The notes: generated by a model not told the origin, from the sequence alone. A stretch of DNA of 64,000 nt from Faucicola osloensis_B (GCA_964211495.1 CAXORL010000001.1:682001-746000); one strand, 5' to 3'. Shown: positions 16,285 through 25,661, counted from the first letter of the stretch. Made by a program: numbers and translations.

Positions 16285-17652
16285 TTAAAACAAGCGTGAG
16301 ATATCGTTACCAATCGCCAACAGCATGAAACCTGCAAGCAAAACTAAACCAATATTCATTCCCATCATTTGTACTTTCTCCGGCATGGGTTTACCAAAAA
16401 TAGCCTCATAGGCATACATGACAATATGACCGCCATCAAGCACAGGTACAGGTAATAAATTGAGCACAGCAAGGCTTAAACTGATAATCGCCATAAATGA
16501 CAATACCGCTTCCCAACCGATGCTAAAACTTTGATTGGCGACTTTGGCAATGGTAATGGGACCTGATAGGTTTTCAACCCCAATGGTGCCCGTCAACATT
16601 TTACCCATTGACTTGAGGGTCATGGCACTTAAATCGACAGTTTGATGCACGGATTTTTCCACTGCTTGGATGGGCGTATATTGAATGGTTTTTATATACT
16701 CAGGTGGCGGCGTAATCTTAGATGCGGCTGCCGCTGCGCCAATTTGTCCAAATCGATTGCCCATGGTATCTTTTTTTGCTTGTGGCATGACTTTTAAGGT
16801 GATGATTTTGCCTTGGCGCTGTACTTCAAGGGTTAATAACTGCTCGGGGCTTGATTTGACAACTTGTGAAAATGCCAGCCAATCGCTCACCGGTTGACCA
16901 TTGACACGACTGATGGTATCACCGACTTGCAGACCTTGACGGGCGGCAGCGCTATTTGGGACAATTTCACCGACCACCGCAGGAATTTTTGGTTGCCATG
17001 GAATCGCGCCTAGACTATCAATGGGGTTGGTTGCTTTACCCGCTTCTACTTTCATAAAGCGCTGTATCGGCACGGCAACATTGGTTGGACCTTGCGCGCC
17101 ATTCACCGTTAAATTAACCTGCCCCGACTCGCCCATGCGATCGGCTAACGCATAGTTAATATCCTGCCAACTTTGGATGGGTTTATTATCAACCGCAACA
17201 ATTTCGTCACCGACTTTTAAACTAGTTTGACTGACGGGTGAATTAGGCAAAATACTGCCGACTTTGGTCGCCAAGACTTGGGTTGGGGTGATAAATAGCA
17301 GCCAATACAAAAAAATCGCAATCAGTAAGTTCATCACCGGACCTGCTGCGACGATGGCAATTTTTTTCCAAGGTTGTTGGGTATTAAAGGCTAAATGACG
17401 TTCGGCTGGATTGACTTTGCCTTCTCGCTCATCGAGCATTTTGACATAGCCGCCAAGCGGAATCGCAGAGACAGCATAATTAATCCCAGTTTTTTTACTG
17501 GTCCAGCTTAGCAGCTTTGGACCAAAGCCAATTGAATAGGTCAATACCTTGACACCGCATAGCCGAGCAACAATATAATGCCCCCACTCATGTAGCGCAA
17601 CCAAAGGTCCTAGTACCACAATCGCAGCTAAAACGGTCAAGATGAAATTCAT
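16285..17652 (-). CDS. rseP: RseP-like site-2 intramembrane metalloprotease
   Basis: A 455-residue inner-membrane zinc protease. In E. coli it cleaves anti-sigma factor RseA in the envelope stress response and also clears signal peptides. The zinc motif HEWGH is at residues 21-25 in the first membrane helix; two PDZ domains occupy about 125-290; the second zinc-ligand region NLLPVPVLDGGH is near residue 400; the C-terminus is hydrophobic. The length is normal. It lies between dxr and bamA, as in Acinetobacter and Pseudomonas. Confidence 0.96.
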   Translation of the reverse strand: MNFILTVLAAIVVLGPLVALHEWGHYIVARLCGVKVLTYSIGFGPKLLSWTSKKTGINYAVSAIPLGGYVKMLDEREGKVNPAERHLAFNTQQPWKKIAIVAAGPVMNLLIAIFLYWLLFITPTQVLATKVGSILPNSPVSQTSLKVGDEIVAVDNKPIQSWQDINYALADRMGESGQVNLTVNGAQGPTNVAVPIQRFMKVEAGKATNPIDSLGAIPWQPKIPAVVGEIVPNSAAARQGLQVGDTISRVNGQPVSDWLAFSQVVKSSPEQLLTLEVQRQGKIITLKVMPQAKKDTMGNRFGQIGAAAAASKITPPPEYIKTIQYTPIQAVEKSVHQTVDLSAMTLKSMGKMLTGTIGVENLSGPITIAKVANQSFSIGWEAVLSFMAIISLSLAVLNLLPVPVLDGGHIVMYAYEAIFGKPMPEKVQMMGMNIGLVLLAGFMLLAIGNDISRLF

Positions 17653-17781
17653 GGCTATCCTTTTGACAAAATCACAGGTTAAAAATAATTTAACTATTAG
17701 TATGTTAATAAGTTATGTAGTCATTCTTAACGATTATCAACCAGTGTTGCCAACTATTTTTAAGCTTTTTTTAAGCATTAT

Positions 17782-19002
17782 TTAAGCGTTTAAATCAGCA
17801 ATACATTGGTGTGCTTGTTCGCGGCTTAGTTTATCGACCGCCAAAATTGCTTGCAATGACCCAATCGGCTGTTTTTCGGCTTGCAATAGCACTTTTTCAT
17901 TGATATCAGCAATATTGGTTAAACGGATGTCGCCATCCAAAAACGCTTGAACGGCTATTTCATTACTGGCATTCAAGGCGATACACGCATAGCTACCTTG
18001 TTGCATGGCTTGATAGGCCAACCTTAGGCATTTAAACTTTGCTAAATCAGGTCGGACAAAATTTAAATTACTTAACTTAAAAATATCTAATCGTTCCACC
18101 CCACTGCTGATACGATTAGGATATGCCATAGCATGGGCAATGGGGGTACGCATATCAGGACTGCCTAGCTGCGCTAAAAAACTACCATCGTTGTATTCAA
18201 CCATAGAGTGCACGATGCTTTGCGGATGTATGACCACTTCAATCTCAGAGACCGGCATATCAAATAAAAAACTCGCTTCAATCAGCTCCAAGCCTTTATT
18301 CATCATGGTGGCACTATCTACCGATATTTTTTGCCCCATGGACCAGTTCGGGTGTTTGACAGCTTCTGCCACGCTGGCGCGTTTCATATCATCGAGTGTT
18401 TTGTGTAAAAATGGCCCACCTGATGCCGTTAACCAAAGCTTTTTAATACCATGGTTATCGTAATGAATAGCATTGCGCTGTTGTTGCACCGCGGTAGGCA
18501 AACATTGAAAAATGGCATTGTGCTCGCTATCAATTGGCAGCAATTTGGCATTTGACTGCTTGACGGCTTTAATCATCAGCTCACCTGCCATCACTAACGC
18601 TTCTTTATTGGCGAGCAAAATAGTTTTACCCGCGTTAGCCGCTGCCAGCGTTGATTGCAAGCCTGCAGCGCCGACGATAGCCGCAACCACCATGTCCACT
18701 TCTGCTAGCGTGGCAAGCTCAACCAGACCTTGCTCACCAATCAAAATCTTGCAGCTTAGGTTAGCTTCGCTGAGCATCTGCGCAAATGTTATTTCCTTTT
18801 CTTTGGCAACACAAACATAGCTTGGCTTAAATTGCTGGCAAATGCTCAACAATTTATCCAGCCGCGAAAACCCTGTCACCCCGACCACGTTATACAAATC
18901 AGGATGCTGGCTGACGACTGATAGCGTACTATCGCCGATAGAGCCTGTTGCGCCCATAATAGCAATATTTTTTTGCGGTATAGTGTGACTTGAAGATAGC
19001 AT
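17782..19002 (-). CDS. dxr: 1-deoxy-D-xylulose 5-phosphate reductoisomerase
   Basis: A 406-residue NADPH enzyme of the MEP isoprenoid pathway. The N-terminal Rossmann motif MGATGSIGDSTL (residues 16-27), the LLANKEALVMAG block, the metal-binding PIDSEHNAIFQCL block, LTASGGPF and the WSMGQKISVDSATMMNKGLE signature are all present. Length is normal. It sits between cdsA and rseP; undecaprenyl-diphosphate synthase in the same cluster uses its downstream products. The 266 bp upstream (19003-19268) contain no gene. Confidence 0.97.
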   Translation of the reverse strand: MLSSSHTIPQKNIAIMGATGSIGDSTLSVVSQHPDLYNVVGVTGFSRLDKLLSICQQFKPSYVCVAKEKEITFAQMLSEANLSCKILIGEQGLVELATLAEVDMVVAAIVGAAGLQSTLAAANAGKTILLANKEALVMAGELMIKAVKQSNAKLLPIDSEHNAIFQCLPTAVQQQRNAIHYDNHGIKKLWLTASGGPFLHKTLDDMKRASVAEAVKHPNWSMGQKISVDSATMMNKGLELIEASFLFDMPVSEIEVVIHPQSIVHSMVEYNDGSFLAQLGSPDMRTPIAHAMAYPNRISSGVERLDIFKLSNLNFVRPDLAKFKCLRLAYQAMQQGSYACIALNASNEIAVQAFLDGDIRLTNIADINEKVLLQAEKQPIGSLQAILAVDKLSREQAHQCIADLNA

Positions 19003-19268
19003 TACAATGACCTAGTAAGTTGCGGGCAGATGGCAGTTAAACATAATATTTTGCATTTACAGCAGCAAATTACCACTGTGATAAGCATATTAACACGCGA
19101 GAAGATTTTTAAGCATCAATCAACAAGCAGTTGCGCAAAAAAAGATTGAATGAAACACAAGCTTGCACTCATTGGCGGATTGAATAAATTGATATTGGCT
19201 AGATGGGTATTGAGCAGATTAATATTAAGCAGGTGTGAAAATTTTTGAAAGCCAAACCCAATGTAGCA

Positions 19269-20156
19269 TTAAATTAATCCGTAAAATTTCATCGCCCAAA
19301 ACCCCAACGCAAAAATTGGCACGGCTGAAAGCTGCGAATCAATACGATCAAGAATACCCCCATGTCCTGGCAACAATGCCCCGGCATCTTTGACACCAGC
19401 ATGGCGCTTTAGCATACTTTCAAACAAGTCACCGAACACGGACATGATGATAGTGAGCAACGATAACAGCAAAAACAAGCCAATAGCCGTCATCGACCAA
19501 TCGTTTAACAACCCAAAGGATACACCAATCACCACAAGCGTGCCCGTGGCAAGTCCACCAAGTAAGCCTTCCACACTTTTATTGGGTGAGACGTGCGGTG
19601 ACATTTTGCGTCTACCAAGCTTTCGTCCGACAAAGTAAGCGCCGCTATCCGCGCACCACACCAATACAAACACATATAGCAGCCACCAAGCTGAAAGTGA
19701 CCACAGATAATACATCGCAGTAATGGCGGATGACAGTACAATCATACCGATGACGTATAACTGCTTACCATACCAAGCTTGCGTATTGTTGGGATAACGG
19801 CGAATCCAGCCAATCGCTACCAACCAAATCAGCGCCGCGACCAGCCAAAAAAACACCCAAGAGGCTATACTGCCAGTTAGCTTTGCCATCACCAATAACA
19901 CACTGACAATCCCTAGCATCACAAGGGTATAGCTATAATCGATTGGTTTGGCAGGTTTGGTGGGCATTTGGGTGGTAGGCGGTACATAACTGTCGGGATT
20001 TTGTTCAAGTGACGGCATGAGCTTTGACCACTCGAAAGCCCCAAAACCTGCACCGACTAACAATAGCGGCAACATCAAAATAGGCTCGCGGGTAGCAAAC
20101 ATTGCAACGCCAACAATCACTAACAAAATAATGGCGGTTCTAATGCGTTCCCACAT
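19269..20156 (-). CDS. cdsA: phosphatidate cytidylyltransferase
   Basis: A 295-residue polytopic membrane enzyme that makes CDP-diacylglycerol, the branch point of phospholipid synthesis. The family signature is complete: CADSGAYFVGRKLGRRKMSP, PNKSVEG, SVFGDLFESMLKRHAGVKD and LPGHGGILDRIDS near the C-terminus. Several hydrophobic helices occur in the first 180 residues. A proline/threonine-rich soluble loop around residues 50-70 follows the second helix. It is 19 bp downstream of uppS. Confidence 0.95.
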   Translation of the reverse strand: MWERIRTAIILLVIVGVAMFATREPILMLPLLLVGAGFGAFEWSKLMPSLEQNPDSYVPPTTQMPTKPAKPIDYSYTLVMLGIVSVLLVMAKLTGSIASWVFFWLVAALIWLVAIGWIRRYPNNTQAWYGKQLYVIGMIVLSSAITAMYYLWSLSAWWLLYVFVLVWCADSGAYFVGRKLGRRKMSPHVSPNKSVEGLLGGLATGTLVVIGVSFGLLNDWSMTAIGLFLLLSLLTIIMSVFGDLFESMLKRHAGVKDAGALLPGHGGILDRIDSQLSAVPIFALGFWAMKFYGLI

Positions 20157-20175
20157 GGCAATTCCTATTGATTAA

Positions 20176-20916
20176 TTAAAAGCCCAAACCTAATACTTGC
20201 TCGCTGGTCTTACCATATCGACGCTCGCGACCCATGAAAATATCAATCATTTGGTCTAATTCAGCCGCCTTGAAATCCGGCCAAAGCGTTTCGGTAAAAA
20301 ATAACTCAGCATACGCACATTGCCACAGTAAAAAATTAGAAATGCGATAATCACCCCCCGTCCGGATTAACATATCAACCGCTGGTAAATCCGATAGCGA
20401 CAGGTGGCGTGCAAAATCGTCTTGGGTAATGGCATCGGCAGTAAGCGCGCCTTCTTCCACTTGTTTGGCAACTTGGCGGCAGGCATTGACAATGTCCCAT
20501 TGACCGCCGTAGCTGATGGCAATCACCAAACTCATCTTAGTAAAATGGGCAGTTTGCTCTTCTGCATCTTGCATAATCGCGCGTAAATGCGGCGTCAAGG
20601 CATCCCTATCACCGATAAAGCGCAAAGAAATTTGATGACGCAGCATCCGCGGTAATTGGTCATGGACGGTTTGCTCCAGTAGCTTCATCAATAACGCCAC
20701 TTCATTGGCTGGGCGCTGCCAATTTTCGCTAGAAAAAGCAAACACCGTCAACGCACGTATACCAATATCCATACAATGCTCAACCAAAGGGTCTAAATTA
20801 TCTTTGCCGGCAATATGCCCGCCACCGGTTGGTAGCCCATGTGCTTTAGCATAGCGGTTATTGCCATCCATAATGATGGCAATATGTTGTGGCATTGCTG
20901 CCTTTGACTCAACCAT
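20176..20916 (-). CDS. uppS: undecaprenyl diphosphate synthase
   Basis: A 246-residue cis-prenyltransferase that makes the C55 lipid carrier for peptidoglycan and O-antigen. Motifs are IIMDGNNRYAKAHGLPTGGGHIAG with the catalytic Asp, TVFAFSSENWQRP, ISYGGQWDIVNACR, LIRTGGDYRISNFLLWQCAYAE and FFTETLWPDF. The DGNGRWA motif of E. coli reads DGNNRYA here, a conservative variant. Length is normal. It lies 44 bp after frr and 19 bp before cdsA. Confidence 0.96.
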   Translation of the reverse strand: MVESKAAMPQHIAIIMDGNNRYAKAHGLPTGGGHIAGKDNLDPLVEHCMDIGIRALTVFAFSSENWQRPANEVALLMKLLEQTVHDQLPRMLRHQISLRFIGDRDALTPHLRAIMQDAEEQTAHFTKMSLVIAISYGGQWDIVNACRQVAKQVEEGALTADAITQDDFARHLSLSDLPAVDMLIRTGGDYRISNFLLWQCAYAELFFTETLWPDFKAAELDQMIDIFMGRERRYGKTSEQVLGLGF

Positions 20917-20960
20917 GACCTACTTCTTATGTATTGATTCTTTTGTTGGATAAATAACAA

Positions 20961-21515
20961 TTAAACGGCCATTAACTCTGCTTCTTTGCTAGAGAGCATT
21001 TTATCAATGCTATCAATGTATTTATCAGTCATTTTTTGGATGTCGTCATTGGCGCGGCGTTCATCGTCTTCTGAGATTTGCTTGTCTTTTACCAAGGCTT
21101 TTAAGGCGTTGTTGGCATCACGTCGGGCGTTACGCACGGATACACGGCGCTCTTCGGCTTCATGGCGTGCCAATTTTTGCATATCTTTACGGGTTTCTTC
21201 CGTCAATGCGGGTAGTGGCACTCGAATCACTTCTGCGCTCATTGGGTTAAGACCCAAATCTGATTCACGAATTGCTTTGTCCACTGCCTGCACCATGCTA
21301 CGGTCAAAAGGCTGCACTAACAGGGTACGCGAGTCTTCAACGTTGATGCTCGCCACTTGATTAAGTGGCATCTCAGAGCCATAGTAAGACACCATCACAC
21401 CCTGCAAAATACCAGGATGCGCACGGCCCGTGCGTAATTTACTAAAGGCATTTTCCAAGGCTTCAATCGCCTTTTTCATTTTGTCTTCGCCTTGTTTTTT
21501 AATATCGTTAATCAT
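20961..21515 (-). CDS. frr: ribosome recycling factor
   Basis: A 184-residue tRNA-mimic that with EF-G splits post-termination ribosomes. It begins MINDIKKQGEDKMKKAIEAL and carries LRTGRAHPGIL, YYGSEMPLNQVASI, GLNPMSAEVIRVPLPALTEETRKDM and a basic C-terminal helix ending KEAELMAV. The ATG at 21515 has AAAGGAC in front of it and gives the canonical length; the ten extra upstream in-frame codons are not conserved. It is 44 bp downstream of pyrH, the standard pairing. Confidence 0.97.
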   Translation of the reverse strand: MINDIKKQGEDKMKKAIEALENAFSKLRTGRAHPGILQGVMVSYYGSEMPLNQVASINVEDSRTLLVQPFDRSMVQAVDKAIRESDLGLNPMSAEVIRVPLPALTEETRKDMQKLARHEAEERRVSVRNARRDANNALKALVKDKQISEDDERRANDDIQKMTDKYIDSIDKMLSSKEAELMAV

Positions 21516-21559
21516 GTTGTGTCCTTTTAAAACTCTGTATGTCAAATATATAAACTATC

Positions 21560-22288
21560 TTAGTGATTGATAACTTTGGTCCCTTCTGACTCGCCCATCA
21601 CCACATGAAGCAGCGCATTGGGTTTTGCCATATCAAATACTTGCAGCGGTACGTTATGTTCACGCAGCAAGGCAATCGCAGTCAAATCCATCACGCCCAA
21701 CTTTTGATCCAGCACTTGGTCAAAGGTAAGTTCGTCGTATTTGACGGCATCGTCATGGGTGTTTGGGTCTTTGTTATAGACGCCATCGACTTTGGTGGCT
21801 TTTAGAATTAAATTGGCTTCAATCTCGATGCCACGTAAACACGCTGCGGTATCCGTGGTAAAAAATGGATTGCCGGTACCTGCAACAAACACGCACACTT
21901 CATTGTTCTGTAAATAGCGAATAGCGTTGCGGCTGCTGTAGTTTTCAGTCACTTCGCCAATTGGCAAGGCTGACATCAAACGGCATTTGATATTACGGCG
22001 CTCCAAGGCGTCACGCATCGCCAAGCCATTCATCACGGTCGCAAGCATACCCATTTGATCGCCTGTGACACGACCCACCAAGCCTTGTTTTTGTAGCGCA
22101 GCGCCACGATACAAATTGCCACCACCGACCACGATACCCACTTGCACACCCAATCCTACCAAGTGCGCAATCGCAAGACTCATGCTGTCTAATACGCCTG
22201 AATCAATCCCCATATCATTTTTGCCTGCCAGGGCCTCGCCAGAGAGTTTGAGCAAAATACGTTGGTAACGGGGAGCTTTATCAGACAT
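21560..22288 (-). CDS. pyrH: UMP kinase
   Basis: A 242-residue amino-acid-kinase fold enzyme phosphorylating UMP to UDP. Motifs are ILLKLSGEALAG, GIVVGGGNLYRGA, GDQMGMLATVMNGLAMRDAL, AGTGNPFFTTDTAACLRGIE and a C-terminal GTKVINH. AAGAGGTC precedes the ATG. It opens the pyrH-frr-uppS-cdsA-dxr cluster; the rpsB-tsf genes that often precede it are not next to it, the upstream neighbour being the SMR gene 184 bp away. Confidence 0.97.
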   Translation of the reverse strand: MSDKAPRYQRILLKLSGEALAGKNDMGIDSGVLDSMSLAIAHLVGLGVQVGIVVGGGNLYRGAALQKQGLVGRVTGDQMGMLATVMNGLAMRDALERRNIKCRLMSALPIGEVTENYSSRNAIRYLQNNEVCVFVAGTGNPFFTTDTAACLRGIEIEANLILKATKVDGVYNKDPNTHDDAVKYDELTFDQVLDQKLGVMDLTAIALLREHNVPLQVFDMAKPNALLHVVMGESEGTKVINH

Positions 22289-22460
22289 GGTTGACCTCTT
22301 GTTGGCTGTTGGATAGCAAATAATGCAAATGGCGAAATTTTAACAAAATTAACGCTTTTTAGATAGTGTAAAGATAATTTCAACAGTCATTTTAATTTTT
22401 ACCCGGCTCTAACTTCGAGAATTCAATCGGCTTTAGCCATCAAACTATCAAGTCGCTATA

Positions 22461-22484
22461 TTAATGTGTGGATTAATGCGTGGC
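22461..22484. repeat. 12-bp tandem duplication across the SMR stop codon
   Basis: TTAATGTGTGGA (22461-22472) and TTAATGCGTGGC (22473-22484) match at 10 of 12 positions. The TTA of each copy reads TAA on the minus strand; they are 12 bp apart, so the SMR gene has two in-frame stop codons four codons apart. Confidence 0.75.
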
Positions 22485-22817
22485 TGAATGAGAAAACAGA
22501 TTAATCACAATCACACCCAATACAATTAGGCTCATACCCGCGATGGCGGGTAAATCCAGTTTATTACCCAAAATAAAGTAACCAATGATAGCGGTTAACA
22601 CAATACCTACCCCTGACCAAAGGGCATAAGCAATCCCCAGTGGTATGATTTTGATGACTTGCGAAAGAAGATAAAAAGCAATGCCAAAACAAATCACGGT
22701 GATAATAGTGGGCAAGGGTTTGCTAAACCCCTCTGATTTTGCCAAAAAAGTTGAACCAGTCACTTCACTGACAATCGCAATCGCTAAAAGACCATACGCT
22801 AACATTGATTGAGACAT
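22473..22817 (-). CDS. small multidrug resistance (SMR) family transporter
   Basis: A 114-residue inner-membrane protein with four helices. The essential membrane glutamate is Glu18 (AIVSEVTGSTFLAKSEGF), and IPLGIAYALWSGVGIVLTAIIGYF is typical of the EmrE/QacE drug-proton antiporter branch rather than the guanidinium exporters. Likely substrates are quaternary ammonium and other lipophilic cations. It is a standalone gene between pyrH and rimO; the 15-bp distance to rimO and shared strand suggest rimO transcription may continue into it. Substrate range cannot be read from sequence. Confidence 0.9.
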   Translation of the reverse strand: MSQSMLAYGLLAIAIVSEVTGSTFLAKSEGFSKPLPTIITVICFGIAFYLLSQVIKIIPLGIAYALWSGVGIVLTAIIGYFILGNKLDLPAIAGMSLIVLGVIVINLFSHSATH

Positions 22818-22831
22818 GACAATCCTTATCT

Positions 22832-24319
22832 TTATAACAGTTCACCTGTAAAACTGGCAAAAAGGTCATACTCATTGGCTTCATCAATAGTGACGGTCAA
22901 AAATTCACCGACTTTAACCGATGCATCAATATTATCTACATACACGTGACCGTCAATTTCTGGCGCATCGGCATAGCTACGGCAAATGGCGATATTTTCT
23001 TCTTCATCAATCTCATCCACCAGCACTTTTAAGGTTTTACCGACTTTCTCAGCCAGTTTTTCGGCACTGATTTGTTGCTGTAGCGCCATCAGTCGTTCAT
23101 AACGTTGTTGTTTGATAGCTTCTGGCACAGGGTTTGGCAAATCGTTTGCCGCCGCGCCTTCTATTTCTGAATAGGTAAACGCCCCTACTCTGTCTAATCG
23201 CGCCTCTTTGAGCCAGTCAAGCAAATATTCAAAATCTTCTTCTGTCTCGCCAGGGAAACCCACTACAAAGGTAGAGCGAATGACAATATCGGGGCAAATC
23301 GAGCGCCAAGTTTTGATGCGCTCCAGTACGTTTTCGCTATGCGCGGGGCGTTTCATGGCTTTGAGCACATTGGGGCTGGCATGTTGAAACGGGATATCAA
23401 GGTATGGCAGTAGCTTGTCTTCACTCATCAGTTTGACCACAGCATCGACATGCGGGTAAGGATAGATGTAATGCAAACGCACCCAAATGCCCAGTCGATT
23501 CAGTGCCTCGCACATATCATAAAATTTGGATTTGATGGGCATGCCATTCCAAAAACTGGTTTTGTATTTAAGATCTACGCCATAGGCTGAAGTATCTTGC
23601 GAGATGATTAACAGCTCTTTGACGCCTGCGTTTTTGAGCGCAGCCGCTTCAGTCATGATACTGTCAATCGGGCGACTAACGAGGTCACCACGAAAGCTTG
23701 GGATAATACAAAATGTACAACGGTGGTTACAACCTTCGGATATTTTGACATAAGCATAATGTTTTGGCGTAAGCTTAATGCCCGCATCATTGATTAGGTC
23801 AATTTTTGGGTCGTACGTTTTTGATGGTGCAGGTTTTGGCACATAATGCGACACGGCATTGACGACTTCTTCATAGGCATGTGCGCCAGTCACCGCAAGC
23901 ACGGCTGGGTGCATGGTTTTGATTTTTTCGGCATCTTTGCCAAGGCAACCGGTGACAATCACCTTGCCGTTTTTGGTAATCGCCTCACCAATGGCGTCAA
24001 GCGATTCTTGCACCGCAGATTCAATAAAACCGCAAGTATTGACCACCACCAAATCTGCGCCATCATAGTCACTGGCGACTTGGTAGCCATCACGGCTAAG
24101 CTCGGTGATAATGCGCTCGCTATCCACCAAGGCTTTGGGGCAACCGAGCGACACAAAACCAATCTTAGGCGCTTTTGTCGTTACTATATCTTGAGCCAGT
24201 TGGTGCGCCGTTTGGCTAGCGCTTTGACCTAAAGTACGGTTTTCATTATGATTGGCTTGGTGGTGGGTGGCAGGTTTAGTGGTAGACTGGGGATTAAAAA
24301 CTTGCGGTTGGCTTGGCAT
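22832..24319 (-). CDS. rimO: ribosomal protein S12 methylthiotransferase
   Basis: A radical-SAM enzyme that methylthiolates an aspartate of ribosomal protein S12. The MTTase N-terminal domain shows KIGFVSLGCPKALVDSERI, VVNTCGFIESA and VTGCLGKDA, giving three cluster cysteines. The radical-SAM cluster is CNHRCTFCIIPSFRG, followed by ISQDTSAYG, FPGETEEDF and a C-terminal TRAM domain. The ATG at 24319 gives 495 residues, with about 50 polar, Gln/Ala/Thr-rich residues before the family start, an unusual extension. A GTG three codons upstream is possible. Confidence 0.95.
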   Translation of the reverse strand: MPSQPQVFNPQSTTKPATHHQANHNENRTLGQSASQTAHQLAQDIVTTKAPKIGFVSLGCPKALVDSERIITELSRDGYQVASDYDGADLVVVNTCGFIESAVQESLDAIGEAITKNGKVIVTGCLGKDAEKIKTMHPAVLAVTGAHAYEEVVNAVSHYVPKPAPSKTYDPKIDLINDAGIKLTPKHYAYVKISEGCNHRCTFCIIPSFRGDLVSRPIDSIMTEAAALKNAGVKELLIISQDTSAYGVDLKYKTSFWNGMPIKSKFYDMCEALNRLGIWVRLHYIYPYPHVDAVVKLMSEDKLLPYLDIPFQHASPNVLKAMKRPAHSENVLERIKTWRSICPDIVIRSTFVVGFPGETEEDFEYLLDWLKEARLDRVGAFTYSEIEGAAANDLPNPVPEAIKQQRYERLMALQQQISAEKLAEKVGKTLKVLVDEIDEEENIAICRSYADAPEIDGHVYVDNIDASVKVGEFLTVTIDEANEYDLFASFTGELL

Positions 24320-24408
24320 GACTTTCACTTTTAAAAAATTTAATCTGACTATTTTACTAAGTTTTTAAGTGCATTACCAAGTTTAATCTAATCAAGGCTA
24401 TTTTTTGT

Positions 24409-24816
24409 TCACATAAGCCGATATAAGATGATAATTTGTTGATGATCGTGTGCATATTGGAATAAATCACGCAAATTCACGCACACTTTTTTGATATCTT
24501 CATAATCGTCAAAGGTGTCCATATCATCAAAGTCAAGTTTGTTAAACTCTGCTAAGACATTTTCGATTGCTTGCTCATCATATATTCTTGGAAATTCGAG
24601 TTTTAGATAATCTTCACTGACTTCTTTACACTCGTCTAATACGGCACGCATAGCATCGTTATAATTGGCAAATTCAATCATTACTTCGGCAATATCGCCA
24701 AAACTTGCCCCTTCTAACTTATTAAAGTAATCATACGCTTGTTCAAAATCCATTGTTTTGGCTGCGTGGTCGAGTTGTTCTCGAGTTAAGGCAGATAATC
24801 CGATTGACCATGACAT
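24409..24816 (-). CDS. unknown acidic protein (first of two-gene cassette by position)
   Basis: A 135-residue soluble, strongly acidic, apparently all-helical protein that I do not recognise. It has no signal peptide or membrane helix. Notable stretches are FNKLDFDDMDTFDDYEDIKK near the C-terminus and a Cys at DECKEV. A good ribosome site (AAGGAAT) supports it being real. It lies 24 bp downstream of the 235-residue unknown gene on the same strand, in a visibly AT-richer island between rimO and hrpA. Size, acidity and pairing are compatible with an immunity protein or a small stress protein, but nothing in the sequence proves that. Confidence 0.6.
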   Translation of the reverse strand: MSWSIGLSALTREQLDHAAKTMDFEQAYDYFNKLEGASFGDIAEVMIEFANYNDAMRAVLDECKEVSEDYLKLEFPRIYDEQAIENVLAEFNKLDFDDMDTFDDYEDIKKVCVNLRDLFQYAHDHQQIIILYRLM

Positions 24817-24840
24817 AGAGTAATTCCTTAAAATTATGAT

Positions 24841-25548
24841 TTAAGCTAGTGAGCCGACGGTATATGAGTCTAAAAATTCTTTAAGCTTGACAATATCGAC
24901 GCCGTACTCCTCTCGAATTTTATCTTTATTTAACTTAACATAGTCATCAGCATACTTTAAATAGTAATCTTCGCCTGCAAGTTTTGCCATAATAAGCCAA
25001 TAACCTAATCGATAAGGTCGTGGAAAAACAAAGTCGAATTGAAAAAAATTAGGCCGATTTGAGTACATTTCAAATAGTTCTCTAACTGTCTTCAATGCTA
25101 AATATTTATCAAGATTATTTTGAATATCATTTAATGTATCTTGATATGTTTTAGTATCTCGCATGATATGAGTGCTAGATAGCAGATCAAATGTCAATCC
25201 TTCTCCACCATGTTGCCATTGTAAAGCGTTAAATCTATGCTTAAAGCCAATATCGCCATAAACCTCTGTTTCAATGTTAGCCATTTCTTCAACTGATGGC
25301 ATATAATTTGCATGGATATTAAACTCTGACATTCTACCATTTGAGCCAATCAAAAGATAAACAGCCCCATAAGGTATAGTCTTGTAATATAAAAAGTTTT
25401 CAGGTCGCCATTTTTCAGCAGGTAAAAATTCTGACCCATAATATTCATCCCTATATTCATACTCAAAACCATAAGGTTTAATAATTTCTTCAATATCTTT
25501 GCGATACATTTTAAGAAATTCTGAATTTTTTCTGGGTAAACTGCTCAT
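24841..25548 (-). CDS. unknown 235-aa protein in AT-rich cassette
   Basis: A soluble protein that I do not recognise. It is rich in Tyr, Phe, Lys and Asp/Glu (for instance EYEYRDEYYGSEFLP and QFDFVFPRPYRLGYWL). The ATG at 25548 is chosen for its GGAG site six bases upstream; two upstream in-frame ATGs are less well placed. No signal peptide or transmembrane segment is seen. The base composition is lower in GC than the neighbouring rimO and hrpA, suggesting horizontal acquisition. It is followed after 24 bp by the acidic 135-residue gene, so the two form a likely operon. Orphan immunity-type genes are one possibility. Confidence 0.6.
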   Translation of the reverse strand: MSSLPRKNSEFLKMYRKDIEEIIKPYGFEYEYRDEYYGSEFLPAEKWRPENFLYYKTIPYGAVYLLIGSNGRMSEFNIHANYMPSVEEMANIETEVYGDIGFKHRFNALQWQHGGEGLTFDLLSSTHIMRDTKTYQDTLNDIQNNLDKYLALKTVRELFEMYSNRPNFFQFDFVFPRPYRLGYWLIMAKLAGEDYYLKYADDYVKLNKDKIREEYGVDIVKLKEFLDSYTVGSLA

Positions 25549-25630
25549 TTTTTCTCCAAACCAACTTTTAAACCACATAAACCATCTCAAATTATTTGCA
25601 AATTTTTTTTATCCTAACCAAAATCTTATA

Positions 25631-25659
25631 AAAAATCCGCCAAATTCTGACGGATTTTT
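25631..25659 (-). terminator. rho-independent terminator after hrpA
   Basis: Stem AAAAATCCG / CGGATTTTT with an 11-nt loop and further T residues on the minus strand, immediately after the hrpA stop. It separates hrpA from the two unknown genes downstream, which therefore need their own promoter in 25549-25630. Confidence 0.75.
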
Positions 25660-25661
25660 TA

